From an uncultured Paracoccus sp. (GTDB lineage: Bacteria > Pseudomonadota > Alphaproteobacteria > Rhodobacterales > Rhodobacteraceae), in assembly GCA_937859005.1 (NCBI GenBank), contig CALLYR010000483.1:1-6842 (forward strand): a DNA stretch of 6,842 bases, in the 5' to 3' direction. The notes beneath the pieces were generated by a model that searched no databases, was not told the DNA's origin, and worked only from the letters and a program-made list of their open reading frames with translations. A program made the translations under genes and the position numbers. Each line of letters begins with the position of its first letter. Position 1 is the stretch's first letter. Shown piece by piece: positions 1-5,642 of this stretch.

Positions 1-187
1 GGTGCTGATGACCCCGCAGGCGGCGGCCCGAAGCGAGGCACAGGCGGATATGGCGCGCCCGCGCATGCCGCGCCCTGCGCCGCTGCCCCCCCGGATCACC
101 GCGGCCGAGGCCGAGGCCCATGCCGCCTTCGTCGAGCGGCTGGGCGCGAAGGCGGTCTGGCTGCGTTACCTTGCGGCCCGCGGCTGA
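1..187 (+). CDS. dnaQ: C-terminal fragment, probably DNA polymerase III epsilon subunit (DnaQ)
   Basis: The open frame enters from the left edge and ends at a TGA at 185-187, so only the last ~61 residues are visible. The stretch is a proline/arginine/alanine-rich linker followed by a short conserved-looking tail: an ITAAEAEAHAAFVERLG segment and then AVWLRY. From memory, alphaproteobacterial DnaQ proteins end this way, with a proline-rich linker and an E-x-x-AH-x-AFV-x-x-LG-x-x-A-x-W motif after the exonuclease domain. DnaQ is the 3'-5' proofreading subunit of the replicative polymerase. None of the exonuclease motifs (ExoI-III) lie inside the window, so the identification rests only on the tail. 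A GTG at 2 and an ATG at 8 exist in frame, but no ribosome binding site can be judged at the edge, so a small independent ORF cannot be excluded. The next gene follows on the same strand after 42 bases. Confidence 0.5.
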   Translation, partial: VLMTPQAAARSEAQADMARPRMPRPAPLPPRITAAEAEAHAAFVERLGAKAVWLRYLAARG

Positions 188-229
188 ACCGCGGTTGCCT
201 GCGCCTCAGCCACAAGGCAAGCTGTATCC

Positions 230-1132
230 ATGTTCGGACCCTTGCGTGACATCTGGCAGTTCCTCCTCGCCCTGATGGAGCGGATGGACAAGATTCACAT
301 GGGCCTGATCGCGGCGGGTGTGGCGTTCTATGCGATGTTTGCCGTCTTTCCGGGGCTTGCGGCGCTGATCGCCCTGTGGGGGCTGTGGTTCGATCCCGCG
401 ATCCTGCAGGACTATGACCGTTACGTGGACGAGTTCATCCCGCCCGAAGCCGCCAATATCCTGCACACCCAGATCGATGCGCTGACCTCGGCGGGGCGGA
501 CCCATCTGGGCTGGGCCACGGTCATCTCGTTCCTGATCGCCACTGTCGCGGCACGGGCGGGCGTCGATGCGCTGGTGCGCGGGCTGAACGCGGCGCATGG
601 CGTGCGGTCCCATCCGACGATCTTTGGCTGGCTTCTGGCCTATGTGCTGACGCTGGCCATCGTGGGGGTGGTGCTGATGGGGCTTGCGACCATCGTGATC
701 GTGCCCCTGGCCTTCAATTTCCTGGATCAGGGACCGTTGCGGGCCTGGCTGGTCGGATCGGTGCCCTGGTGGGCGATGTTCCTGATCGTCATCATCGGCA
801 TCGGCATCCTTTACCGCTATGGCCCCAATGTGAAGACGCCACGGACGCCGATCTTCACCTGGGGGGCTCTGTTCGCGGCTGTCGCCTGGGCGGGCGCCTC
901 GCTGGCCTTTTCCAGCTATCTGGGCAGCTTCAACAGCTATAACCGCATCTATGGCTCGATCGGGGCGGTGGTGGCGCTGCTGATGTGGTTCTATCTGGCA
1001 GGGTTCTCGGTGATGCTGGGGGCGGTCATCAACGTCGAACTGGGCCGCAGGCGGCGGCTGGTGGCGGCGCGCAAGGCCCGCGATCTGGCCCGCCGCATGG
1101 CAGTCTCCCGCCATCCCGTGCAGGAGCCCTGA
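230..1132 (+). CDS. YihY/BrkB-family inner-membrane protein
   Basis: This is a 300-residue polytopic membrane protein of the YihY/virulence-factor BrkB family (once mislabelled as RNase BN). The molecular function of the family is not established. About six hydrophobic segments can be seen at roughly residues 25-53, 93-113, 131-162, 178-197, 208-230 and 241-270. Family signatures are present: YRYGPN at 195-200, and SYNRIYGSIGAVVALLMWFY starting at 236, followed by GAVINVEL, matching the usual N-x-IYGS(L/I)GAV...LLGAE(L/I)N-E block. The C-terminus is a basic cytoplasmic tail with many Arg residues after residue 271. Length is normal for the family. The ATG at 230 was chosen because it keeps the amphipathic N-terminal helix; the only Shine-Dalgarno-like bases (AAGG near 214-217) are weak and distant. 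It lies downstream of the dnaQ-like gene on the same strand and converges on the histidine kinase gene. Confidence 0.9.
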   Translation: MFGPLRDIWQFLLALMERMDKIHMGLIAAGVAFYAMFAVFPGLAALIALWGLWFDPAILQDYDRYVDEFIPPEAANILHTQIDALTSAGRTHLGWATVISFLIATVAARAGVDALVRGLNAAHGVRSHPTIFGWLLAYVLTLAIVGVVLMGLATIVIVPLAFNFLDQGPLRAWLVGSVPWWAMFLIVIIGIGILYRYGPNVKTPRTPIFTWGALFAAVAWAGASLAFSSYLGSFNSYNRIYGSIGAVVALLMWFYLAGFSVMLGAVINVELGRRRRLVAARKARDLARRMAVSRHPVQEP

Positions 1133-1144
1133 TCCATCGGATCA
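1130..1144. repeat. Inverted repeat joining two convergent stop codons
   Basis: TGATCC (1130-1135), a 3-base loop, and GGATCA (1139-1144) form a perfect 6-base-pair inverted repeat. The stop codon of the YihY-family gene is the first three bases, and the complement of the histidine kinase stop codon is the last three. No T-run follows on either strand, so it is not a canonical rho-independent terminator. It may be a small bidirectional transcript-end structure or chance. Confidence 0.35.
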
Positions 1145-2932
1145 GTGGCGCGCGCCTCGCCGCGCGGCCGACGTCAGCACCACCGGCCGCTGATCGTCGG
1201 GATGGGGCGCCGCCTCCTGCATGGCCGGCCGGAAGTTCAGCGCCAGCCGGAAGACGCCTTCCTTCACCGAGATCTCTGCCTCTCCGTCAAGCTGAATGGC
1301 AAAGGCCTCGATCAACTGGCTGCCCAGGCCCGTTCCCTCCAGCGCCGCATCCTCGTGGCCCAGCGAGTTCTCGATGATCAGCGAGGCCAGTTCGGGGCCG
1401 TCGCGGCGCAGGGTGATGCGCACCCAGGCGGGCTGGCCAGCTGCCGGAGGGCCGGCGTATTTGACCGCATTGGTGAAGCCTTCGGTGGTCAGCAGGCTCA
1501 GCGGCACCGCCTGGTCGGGCAACAGCTTCAGCGGTTCCAGCCGGGTTTCCACCTTCAGGTTCTGACCGGCGCCGATGGTGGCGGCGCTCATCTGCTGGAT
1601 GATATCGGCCACGATCCGGTCAGCCTCGACCCAGTCCAGATGTTCGGCCTGATACAGGTTGCGATAGATCGTTGCCAGCGACGCGACCCGGTCCTGGATC
1701 GAGCGCAGCACGCGCTTGGCGTCGCTGTCCTCGATCACCCGGCTCTGCATGTTGATGATCGAGGCGATCAGTTGCAGGTTGTTCTTGACCCGGTGGTGCA
1801 GTTCCTTCAGCAGCACGGTCTTTTCCTGGACCGAGGCCTCCATCGCGGCCTCGTCGCGGATCAGGATGCGGGCCATGTTGTGGAAGGTTTCGCTGACATC
1901 CATGATTTCGGCGGGCGCATCCACCAGTACCGGCGGCGGCGTCCGCCGGTCGCCAATGGCGAAACGGCGCATCTGCCCGCGCAATTCGCGCACATGCCGC
2001 AGCACCAGCCGGAAGACGGCGAAATAGGCGACCGCCAGCGACACCGCCCACAGCGCCAGCGGAAACAGCACCGCGGCAAAGCGCGACAGCTTGAGACCCA
2101 CGACACCGCTCTGGCGCGGGTTCCAGCTGCCCAGGGCATAGACCAGCCCCGGCACGACCGAAATCACCGAAAACACCCGGCTTTCGCCATTGTTCGACAG
2201 CGCCCGGAAGGTGGTGTCGGTAAGCTCGATCAGATCGGCCAGATCCTTGCCCTGGGGCAGCAGGGCGGAAATGTCGCGTTCGCTGGTGCCGGTGGACAGC
2301 GGCTGGCCCTGCGCATTGATCGTCATGATCCAGGCATCGCCGGTGTCAGGCGTGACGGCATGGGTGGATCGCAGCGTGTCATGGGACACCGACACCGCGA
2401 CATAGCCCAGAAGCTCGCGGTCGCGGTACAGCGGCTGCGACACGATCACCACCGATTTACCCGACATCATGCCTTGCGAGGTCGCGGTGACCAGGGTCGA
2501 AGGATTCTGCATGAACTGCCGGTAATGGGGCGAACTGCGCAGATCGCGCCGCTTGCCCTCGTCGCTCGATGCGCAGGTGACGAAGCCATCGAGACCGGTG
2601 AAGCCGGCATAGGCGTAATTCGGGCTGCGCTGGATGAAGGCGTGCATGATCTCGGAACAGGCGCGGGGGTTGCCCAGCGTCTCCAGCACCGCCGGCCCCA
2701 GGGCGTCGGCGGTCCCGATCGCCCCCTGCAGCAGCGCCCGTTCCCCCGCCGCCGCCGCCGCCGTGCGCCCCAGCAGGGCCAGTTCCGCCGACCGTTCCGC
2801 CTCGCGCGACAGATGCAGCGTCTGGATGATCGAGATCAGGCCGATGGGCAGGATGGCGACCGACAGCAGGGCGCCAAGACGGAAACCCAGGCTGCGGGTG
2901 AACGAGGTCCCGTCGCGCCATCGTCCCCGCAT
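1142..2932 (-). CDS. Membrane sensor histidine kinase, HisKA_2 family, of the general stress response
   Basis: This 596-residue kinase is the third gene of the nepR-ecfG operon and is the likely phosphate donor for PhyR. A transmembrane helix lies at ~18-40, a periplasmic sensor region of ~240 residues at ~41-283 (probably Cache/CHASE-like, signal unknown), and a second helix at ~286-309. A HAMP-like linker then leads to a coiled segment at ~355-378. The dimerisation/phosphotransfer helix has ELHHRVKNNLQ at 377-387; by alignment with the HWE/HisKA_2 H-R-x-x-N motif, H380 is the likely phosphoacceptor. The ATPase domain has TTEGFTNAVKYA (482-493; E484 and N488 as N-box) and a GTGLG glycine loop (533-537). 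The usual D-x-G motif is replaced by IENSLG at ~520-525. The only two cysteines in the protein, C92 and C120, are both periplasmic. The gene starts 7 bases after the ecfG stop, with a poor ribosome binding site. The specific pairing with PhyR is inferred from synteny. Confidence 0.9.
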   Translation of the reverse strand: MRGRWRDGTSFTRSLGFRLGALLSVAILPIGLISIIQTLHLSREAERSAELALLGRTAAAAAGERALLQGAIGTADALGPAVLETLGNPRACSEIMHAFIQRSPNYAYAGFTGLDGFVTCASSDEGKRRDLRSSPHYRQFMQNPSTLVTATSQGMMSGKSVVIVSQPLYRDRELLGYVAVSVSHDTLRSTHAVTPDTGDAWIMTINAQGQPLSTGTSERDISALLPQGKDLADLIELTDTTFRALSNNGESRVFSVISVVPGLVYALGSWNPRQSGVVGLKLSRFAAVLFPLALWAVSLAVAYFAVFRLVLRHVRELRGQMRRFAIGDRRTPPPVLVDAPAEIMDVSETFHNMARILIRDEAAMEASVQEKTVLLKELHHRVKNNLQLIASIINMQSRVIEDSDAKRVLRSIQDRVASLATIYRNLYQAEHLDWVEADRIVADIIQQMSAATIGAGQNLKVETRLEPLKLLPDQAVPLSLLTTEGFTNAVKYAGPPAAGQPAWVRITLRRDGPELASLIIENSLGHEDAALEGTGLGSQLIEAFAIQLDGEAEISVKEGVFRLALNFRPAMQEAAPHPDDQRPVVLTSAARRGARH

Positions 2933-2934
2933 CG

Positions 2935-2947
2935 CCCGGCTACCGGG
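2935..2947 (-). repeat. Small hairpin over the ecfG stop and kinase ribosome-binding region
   Basis: CCCGG and CCGGG arms (5 base pairs, all G:C) flank a 3-base loop that is exactly the ecfG TAG stop codon. In the mRNA the hairpin covers the only purine-rich bases (CCGGG) in front of the kinase ATG at 2932. It could keep kinase translation low or dependent on ribosomes finishing ecfG. That effect is inferred; the hairpin is short and could be chance in GC-rich DNA. Confidence 0.3.
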
Positions 2948-3524
2948 ATACGGGCTGGTTCGCGGCCATTACCGCCATCGTGGCGCTGTCGGTCATGTCG
3001 AGATCGTCGCCATCGGTCAGGTGCAGCAGTTCGGCAAGCCGCCTGCGGCCCCGGTTGGCCCGCGACTTGACGGTGCCCACCGCCACGCCGGTCATGTTGG
3101 CGGCTTCCTCATAGGAAAAGCCAGAGGCTCCGACCAGGATCAGCGCCTCGCGCTGTTCGTCGGGCAGCTGCTGGAAGGCGACACGGAAGTCGTTCATCGC
3201 CAGGCGGCCGTCGTGTTCGGGGCGCGTGGCCTGGCGGGCGGCATGGATGCCATCGCTGTCGCTGACCTCGCGCCGGGTCTTGCGGCGGGCGGAATAGAAG
3301 GTGTTGCGCAGGATGGTGAACAGCCAGGCGCGCAGGTTGGTGCCGGGCTGGAACTTGTCCATGTTGGTCCAGGCCTTGACGATGGTGTCCTGCACCAGGT
3401 CGTCGGCCGAGGCGCCCTCGCGCGTCAGCGACAGCGCAAATGCGCGCAGCGCAGGAAGATGATTGACCAGTTCGCTGCGGGGATCGGCACCCGACAGCGG
3501 GTTGGCTTCGCCTTTTCTGGTCAT
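2940..3524 (-). CDS. ecfG: EcfG-type (ECF15) RNA polymerase sigma factor, general stress response
   Basis: The 194-residue protein is an ECF sigma factor with only regions 2 and 4. Region 2 spans roughly 22-85, with the DDLVQDTIVKAW block at 41-52 (core-polymerase binding and -10 recognition) and NLRAWLFTILRNTFYS at 63-78. A linker of ~35 residues follows. Region 4 spans ~115-166, with a helix-turn-helix running from GFSYEEAANMTGVAVGTVKS (135-154) to the basic end NRGRRRLAELL. The GASGFSYEEAA and AVGTVKSR-x-NRGR strings are typical of EcfG, the master sigma factor of the alphaproteobacterial general stress response. A ~28-residue acidic tail follows. The ATG at 3524 has an AGGAG (complement of 3532-3536) 7 bases upstream, inside the last codons of nepR, indicating coupled translation. 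EcfG should be held inactive by NepR and released by phosphorylated PhyR. Position and motifs make the assignment firm. Confidence 0.95.
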   Translation of the reverse strand: MTRKGEANPLSGADPRSELVNHLPALRAFALSLTREGASADDLVQDTIVKAWTNMDKFQPGTNLRAWLFTILRNTFYSARRKTRREVSDSDGIHAARQATRPEHDGRLAMNDFRVAFQQLPDEQREALILVGASGFSYEEAANMTGVAVGTVKSRANRGRRRLAELLHLTDGDDLDMTDSATMAVMAANQPVSR

Positions 3525-3528
3525 CTGC

Positions 3529-3675
3529 TCACTCCTGCTCGCGCAAGCGCTCGAGCAGCATCATAAAACGGTCGGGCACCTCCTCTGAGGTGTCCTGTTC
3601 GTAGACCCGACGCAGATTTTCGTCGATCTGCTTTTCGAGCGCGGCGCGTTTGCGCTCTTCCCGCCTCATGTTCAT
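3529..3675 (-). CDS. nepR: NepR anti-sigma factor (48 residues)
   Basis: Reading the minus strand from the ATG at 3675 gives a 48-codon frame ending in TGA at 3531-3529, four bases before ecfG. The protein begins MNMRREERKR. Its core has two amphipathic helices: ALEKQIDENLRRVYEQ at 12-27 and EVPDRFMMLLERLREQ at 32-47. This matches the NepR pattern I-x-x-x-LR-x-x-Y...VPDRF-x-x-LL-x-x-L. NepR binds EcfG and blocks its access to RNA polymerase; PhyR~P removes it by sigma-factor mimicry. It is shorter than the usual ~60 residues because the N-terminal extension is small, but both core helices are complete. An in-frame TAA directly precedes the ATG, so it cannot start further upstream; the ATG at 3669 is an alternative start. 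The ribosome binding site is weak (GGGA, 11 bases upstream). A longer overlapping minus-strand frame (3521-3796) is in another register and is not the gene. Confidence 0.93.
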   Translation of the reverse strand: MNMRREERKRAALEKQIDENLRRVYEQDTSEEVPDRFMMLLERLREQE

Positions 3676-3714
3676 TTATTTGTTGGTCCCGGAAATCTTG
3701 TGCGCACCTTGCCC

Positions 3715-3739
3715 AACCGCTACACGAGGTCAAGGTTCC
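3715..3739 (-). promoter_or_regulatory. EcfG-type promoter for nepR-ecfG-kinase
   Basis: On the minus strand, GGAAC (complement of 3735-3739) is followed by 17 bases and then GTT (complement of 3715-3717). The published EcfG consensus across alphaproteobacteria is GGAAC, 16-17 bases, (c)GTT. The -35 match is perfect; the -10 reads GGTT instead of CGTT. Transcription would begin around 3708, giving a leader of ~33 bases before the nepR ATG at 3675. This predicts that the sigma factor activates its own operon. Promoter activity is inferred from sequence only. Confidence 0.75.
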
Positions 3740-3758
3740 GCTGCATGCGGTTTTTCTT

Positions 3759-3762
3759 GGAG
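3759..3762 (+). promoter_or_regulatory. Ribosome binding site of phyR
   Basis: GGAG lies 5 bases before the ATG at 3768. It includes the first base of the GTG at 3762, so it rules out that upstream codon and fixes the start at 3768. Confidence 0.75.
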
Positions 3763-3767
3763 TGACC

Positions 3768-4571
3768 ATGTCTGCTGCCGATCTCGCCCAATCCATCGGT
3801 CGTGAGCTGCCTTACCTGCGTCGCTATGCACGGGCGCTGACGGGCAGCCAGACCGCTGGCGACAACTATGCGGCCGCGACGCTGGAGGCGATTCTGGCCG
3901 ACCGCAGCCTGATGGAAGCCGAAGACACCCGCATCGGGCTGTTCCGCACCTTCCATGCCATCTGGCAAAGCTCGGGCCAGCCCGTCGCCGCCGAAGAACA
4001 GTCCGCGCGCGAGGCGGCCGCCCAGAATCACCTGCGCGGCCTGACCGCCAATTCGCGCGAGGCGCTGCTGCTGCGCACGATCGAGGAACTGCGCTATGAC
4101 CAGATTTCCCAGATCATGCAGATCGACCAGGACGAGGCCGAGGAACTGGTCCAGATCGCCCTGAACGAAATGGGCCGCACCATCCGCGGCCGGGTCATGA
4201 TCATCGAGGATGAAACGATCATCGCCATGGACCTGAAGGGCATCGTGCAGGCGATGGGGCACGAGGTGACGGGCGTCGCCCGCACCCATACCGCCGCGAT
4301 CGAACTGGCCGGAGACCGCCGCCCCGATCTGATCCTGGCCGATATCCAGCTGGCCGACGGTTCCTCGGGGATCGATGCGGTGAACGAGTTGCTGACCAGC
4401 CTGGGCGATCTGCCGGTGATCTTCATCACCGCCTTCCCCGAACGGCTTCTGACCGGCGACCGGCCGGAACCGGCCTTCCTGATCTCCAAGCCCTACAGCG
4501 AGGAACAGGTCCGCTCGGCCGTCAGCCAGGCGATGTTCTTTGCCTCGACCGAGGGACTGGGCGCGGCCTGA
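3768..4571 (+). CDS. phyR: PhyR, sigma-mimic response regulator of the general stress response
   Basis: The 267-residue protein joins an ECF sigma-like domain to a receiver domain. Residues ~8-70 resemble sigma region 2 and ~85-138 resemble region 4 (NSREALLLRTIEELRYDQIS), but the promoter-recognition helix is not conserved, as expected of a NepR-binding decoy. The receiver occupies ~142-262: acidic pair E147/D148, phosphoacceptor D192 in ILADIQLADG, T221 in PVIFITAFPERLLTG (216-230), and K241 in ISKPY. The FITAFPE string is characteristic of the PhyR (FAT GUY-type) receiver. When phosphorylated, the sigma-like domain opens and sequesters NepR. The ATG at 3768 is preferred over the GTG at 3762. 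phyR is divergent from nepR-ecfG, the classic arrangement. No convincing EcfG promoter faces phyR; a weak sigma70-like pair (TTGTGC at 3698, 17 bases, TACACG at 3721) is the best housekeeping candidate. Confidence 0.96.
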   Translation: MSAADLAQSIGRELPYLRRYARALTGSQTAGDNYAAATLEAILADRSLMEAEDTRIGLFRTFHAIWQSSGQPVAAEEQSAREAAAQNHLRGLTANSREALLLRTIEELRYDQISQIMQIDQDEAEELVQIALNEMGRTIRGRVMIIEDETIIAMDLKGIVQAMGHEVTGVARTHTAAIELAGDRRPDLILADIQLADGSSGIDAVNELLTSLGDLPVIFITAFPERLLTGDRPEPAFLISKPYSEEQVRSAVSQAMFFASTEGLGAA

Positions 4572-4597
4572 TTTCGCGCTAATTCAAGGATGCGGCG

Positions 4598-4625
4598 GCC
4601 GGTTCCTTTCGGGACCGGCTGTTTC
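4598..4625 (+). terminator. Rho-independent terminator of phyR
   Basis: A stem with arms GCCGGTTCC (4598-4606) and GGGACCGGC (4611-4619) contains nine pairs, including one G:T, around a TTTC loop. It is followed by TGTTTCG. It starts 26 bases after the phyR stop codon. The T-run is short but the stem is strong. On the opposite strand there is no T-run, so it would act on phyR transcripts only. Confidence 0.75.
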
Positions 4626-4682
4626 GATTCAGCGCTGGGGCGCAGCTGCAGCGAACAGGGTTCTGCCCGGTTTCTGGCGGAA

Positions 4683-4698
4683 TGCTTCACGTGAAACG
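4683..4698. promoter_or_regulatory. parS-like ParB-binding site
   Basis: The sequence TGCTTCACGTGAAACG matches the widely conserved parS consensus TGTTTCACGTGAAACA at 14 of 16 positions. The central ten bases, TTCACGTGAA, are a perfect palindrome, and one half-site (GTGAAAC) is intact. It lies in the non-coding convergent gap between phyR and cutC, where a protein-coding explanation is unlikely. ParB-family CTP-dependent clamps load at such sites to segregate chromosomes or large plasmids. No parA or parB gene is in the window, so function is inferred from the motif alone. An unrelated dimeric regulator recognising a CACGTG core is the main alternative. Confidence 0.6.
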
Positions 4699-4747
4699 AT
4701 GCGTTGGATGAACCCCGCAGCAAGGCAGCAAAGCCCCTGTTAGCCTT

Positions 4748-5503
4748 TTAGTCTTGTTTCCCGAGTTCTGCTACGAGCCTGTCGGCTTCGGCCGCCCTGA
4801 TCGCGGCCTGCAGCCTGGCAATGGCCGCCCCATCGGTGACCGGGCGCCCTGCGGCAATCTGCAGACTGCCCAAGGGACCGGCTGCCGGACGCAGGACGCG
4901 GCAGGCGGCGTGCAGTTCGTCCACGCCTGCCGCGACCAGTACCGCCGCGTCAGAAGGTTCGATCCCGCCCCCCGCCATGATCGCCACCCGCCCCCCGGCG
5001 ATGCGCATCAGGTGAGACAGTTCGGCCGCGCCTGCGGCAGCGGTGGGGGCATGGCCCGCGGTCATGATCCGATCGATGCCCAGGGCAATGGCGGTTTCCA
5101 GGGCCTCGTCCGCGTCGGGCGCCACATCAAAGGCCCGGTGCAATGTCACCCGCATGTTGTCGCCTGCCGCCTCTGCCTGCCGCGCCAGCGCCTCGGCATC
5201 CAGCCGCCCGTCGTGTCGTGACGCGCCGATGACGACGCCGGCAAGTCCCGCCGCGCGCACCGCCCGGATGTCGTCCAGCGCGGCCTGCAGATCATCCGCG
5301 GAAAACAGGAAATCGCCCGGGCGGGGCCGGATCATCGCATGGACGGGCAGACCGCAACCTGCCGCCTGGCGCATCAGCCCAGGGGGCGGGGTCAGTCCCC
5401 CTAGCGCCAGCGCGGCGCAAAGCTCGATCTGATCCACCCCCGTCGCCACGGCAGTGCGGATGCCCTCCGCATCGTCCACGCAGATTTCCAGTGCGATCGC
5501 CAT
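4748..5503 (-). CDS. cutC: CutC-family TIM-barrel protein
   Basis: The 251-residue protein has the family's motifs in order: LEICVDD at 5-11, QIELCAALALGGLTPP at 25-40, MIRPRPGDFLFS at 57-68, TLHRAFD at 120-126, GIDRIMTAG at 142-150, IMAGGGI at 175-181 and ELHAAC at 196-201. These form the (beta/alpha)8 barrel of CutC. The name implies copper homeostasis, but the E. coli copper phenotype was later traced to the small RNA MicL encoded at the 3' end of cutC, and the enzymatic role of CutC is unresolved. A longer frame reaches an ATG at 5548; the ATG at 5503 is preferred because AGGAG lies 7 bases upstream and the protein then begins MAIALEICV like its relatives. In the ELHxSx motif the usual serine is alanine (A200). 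It is divergent from a GlcNAc kinase/nagA pair, suggesting an amino-sugar link. No clear terminator is seen after it. Confidence 0.92.
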   Translation of the reverse strand: MAIALEICVDDAEGIRTAVATGVDQIELCAALALGGLTPPPGLMRQAAGCGLPVHAMIRPRPGDFLFSADDLQAALDDIRAVRAAGLAGVVIGASRHDGRLDAEALARQAEAAGDNMRVTLHRAFDVAPDADEALETAIALGIDRIMTAGHAPTAAAGAAELSHLMRIAGGRVAIMAGGGIEPSDAAVLVAAGVDELHAACRVLRPAAGPLGSLQIAAGRPVTDGAAIARLQAAIRAAEADRLVAELGKQD

Positions 5504-5642
5504 GGCTCGTCTCCTGTTCTGCCTGCGCCATTCCCGCAAGTCCGGCACCCTGGCAAGCCCCGATCAAAGGGGATGCAGCCCGGTCCGGCCGGCGCTATGA
5601 ACATCCGTGCGGGCCGATATCCGCGCGACAGGGGGGCGGGAC
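5504..5642. promoter_or_regulatory. Divergent control region between cutC and the GlcNAc kinase gene
   Basis: These 139 bases must hold the starts for cutC (minus) and the kinase-nagA pair (plus). Strong ribosome binding sites are present at both ends: AGGAG for cutC (complement of 5511-5515) and AGGGGGG (5630-5636), 6 bases before the kinase ATG. The cutC site selects 5503 over the upstream ATG at 5548, and the kinase site selects 5643 over an in-frame GTG at 5607. No convincing -35/-10 pair stands out on either strand; TATGAA at 5596-5601 is an isolated -10-like string. No clear NagC/NagR-style operator dyad was recognised. Confidence 0.45.

Noticed and set aside
195..220. TTGCCT/AGGCAA inverted repeat upstream of the YihY-family gene
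   Set aside because: Six pairs with a 14-base loop and no T-run; too weak to call a terminator or regulatory hairpin.
206..1114. 302-codon minus-strand open frame opposite the YihY-family gene
   Set aside because: Low-complexity His/Asp/Gln/Arg composition. The plus strand carries an obvious membrane protein with family motifs.
1145..3070. 641-codon plus-strand open frame opposite the kinase and the end of ecfG
   Set aside because: Its translation is rich in His, Gln, Arg and Gly with no domain pattern, typical of the antisense of a GC-rich gene. The opposite strand encodes a clear histidine kinase and sigma factor.
3728..3752. Possible EcfG promoter facing phyR (GGTCA, 17 bases, GTT)
   Set aside because: The -35 matches only two or three of five conserved bases, so it is not distinguishable from chance.
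3521..3796. 91-codon minus-strand frame over the nepR region and phyR leader
   Set aside because: It is in a different register from nepR, crosses the promoter region, and has no recognisable motif; the 48-codon frame fits NepR precisely.
4719..4738. Imperfect tandem GCAGCAA repeats near the cutC stop
   Set aside because: Only two short copies; not enough for a repeat call and no hairpin with a T-run for cutC termination.
4540..4743. Short open frames on both strands in the phyR-cutC gap
   Set aside because: They overlap the phyR end, a terminator and the parS-like site, lack ribosome binding sites and show no coding character.
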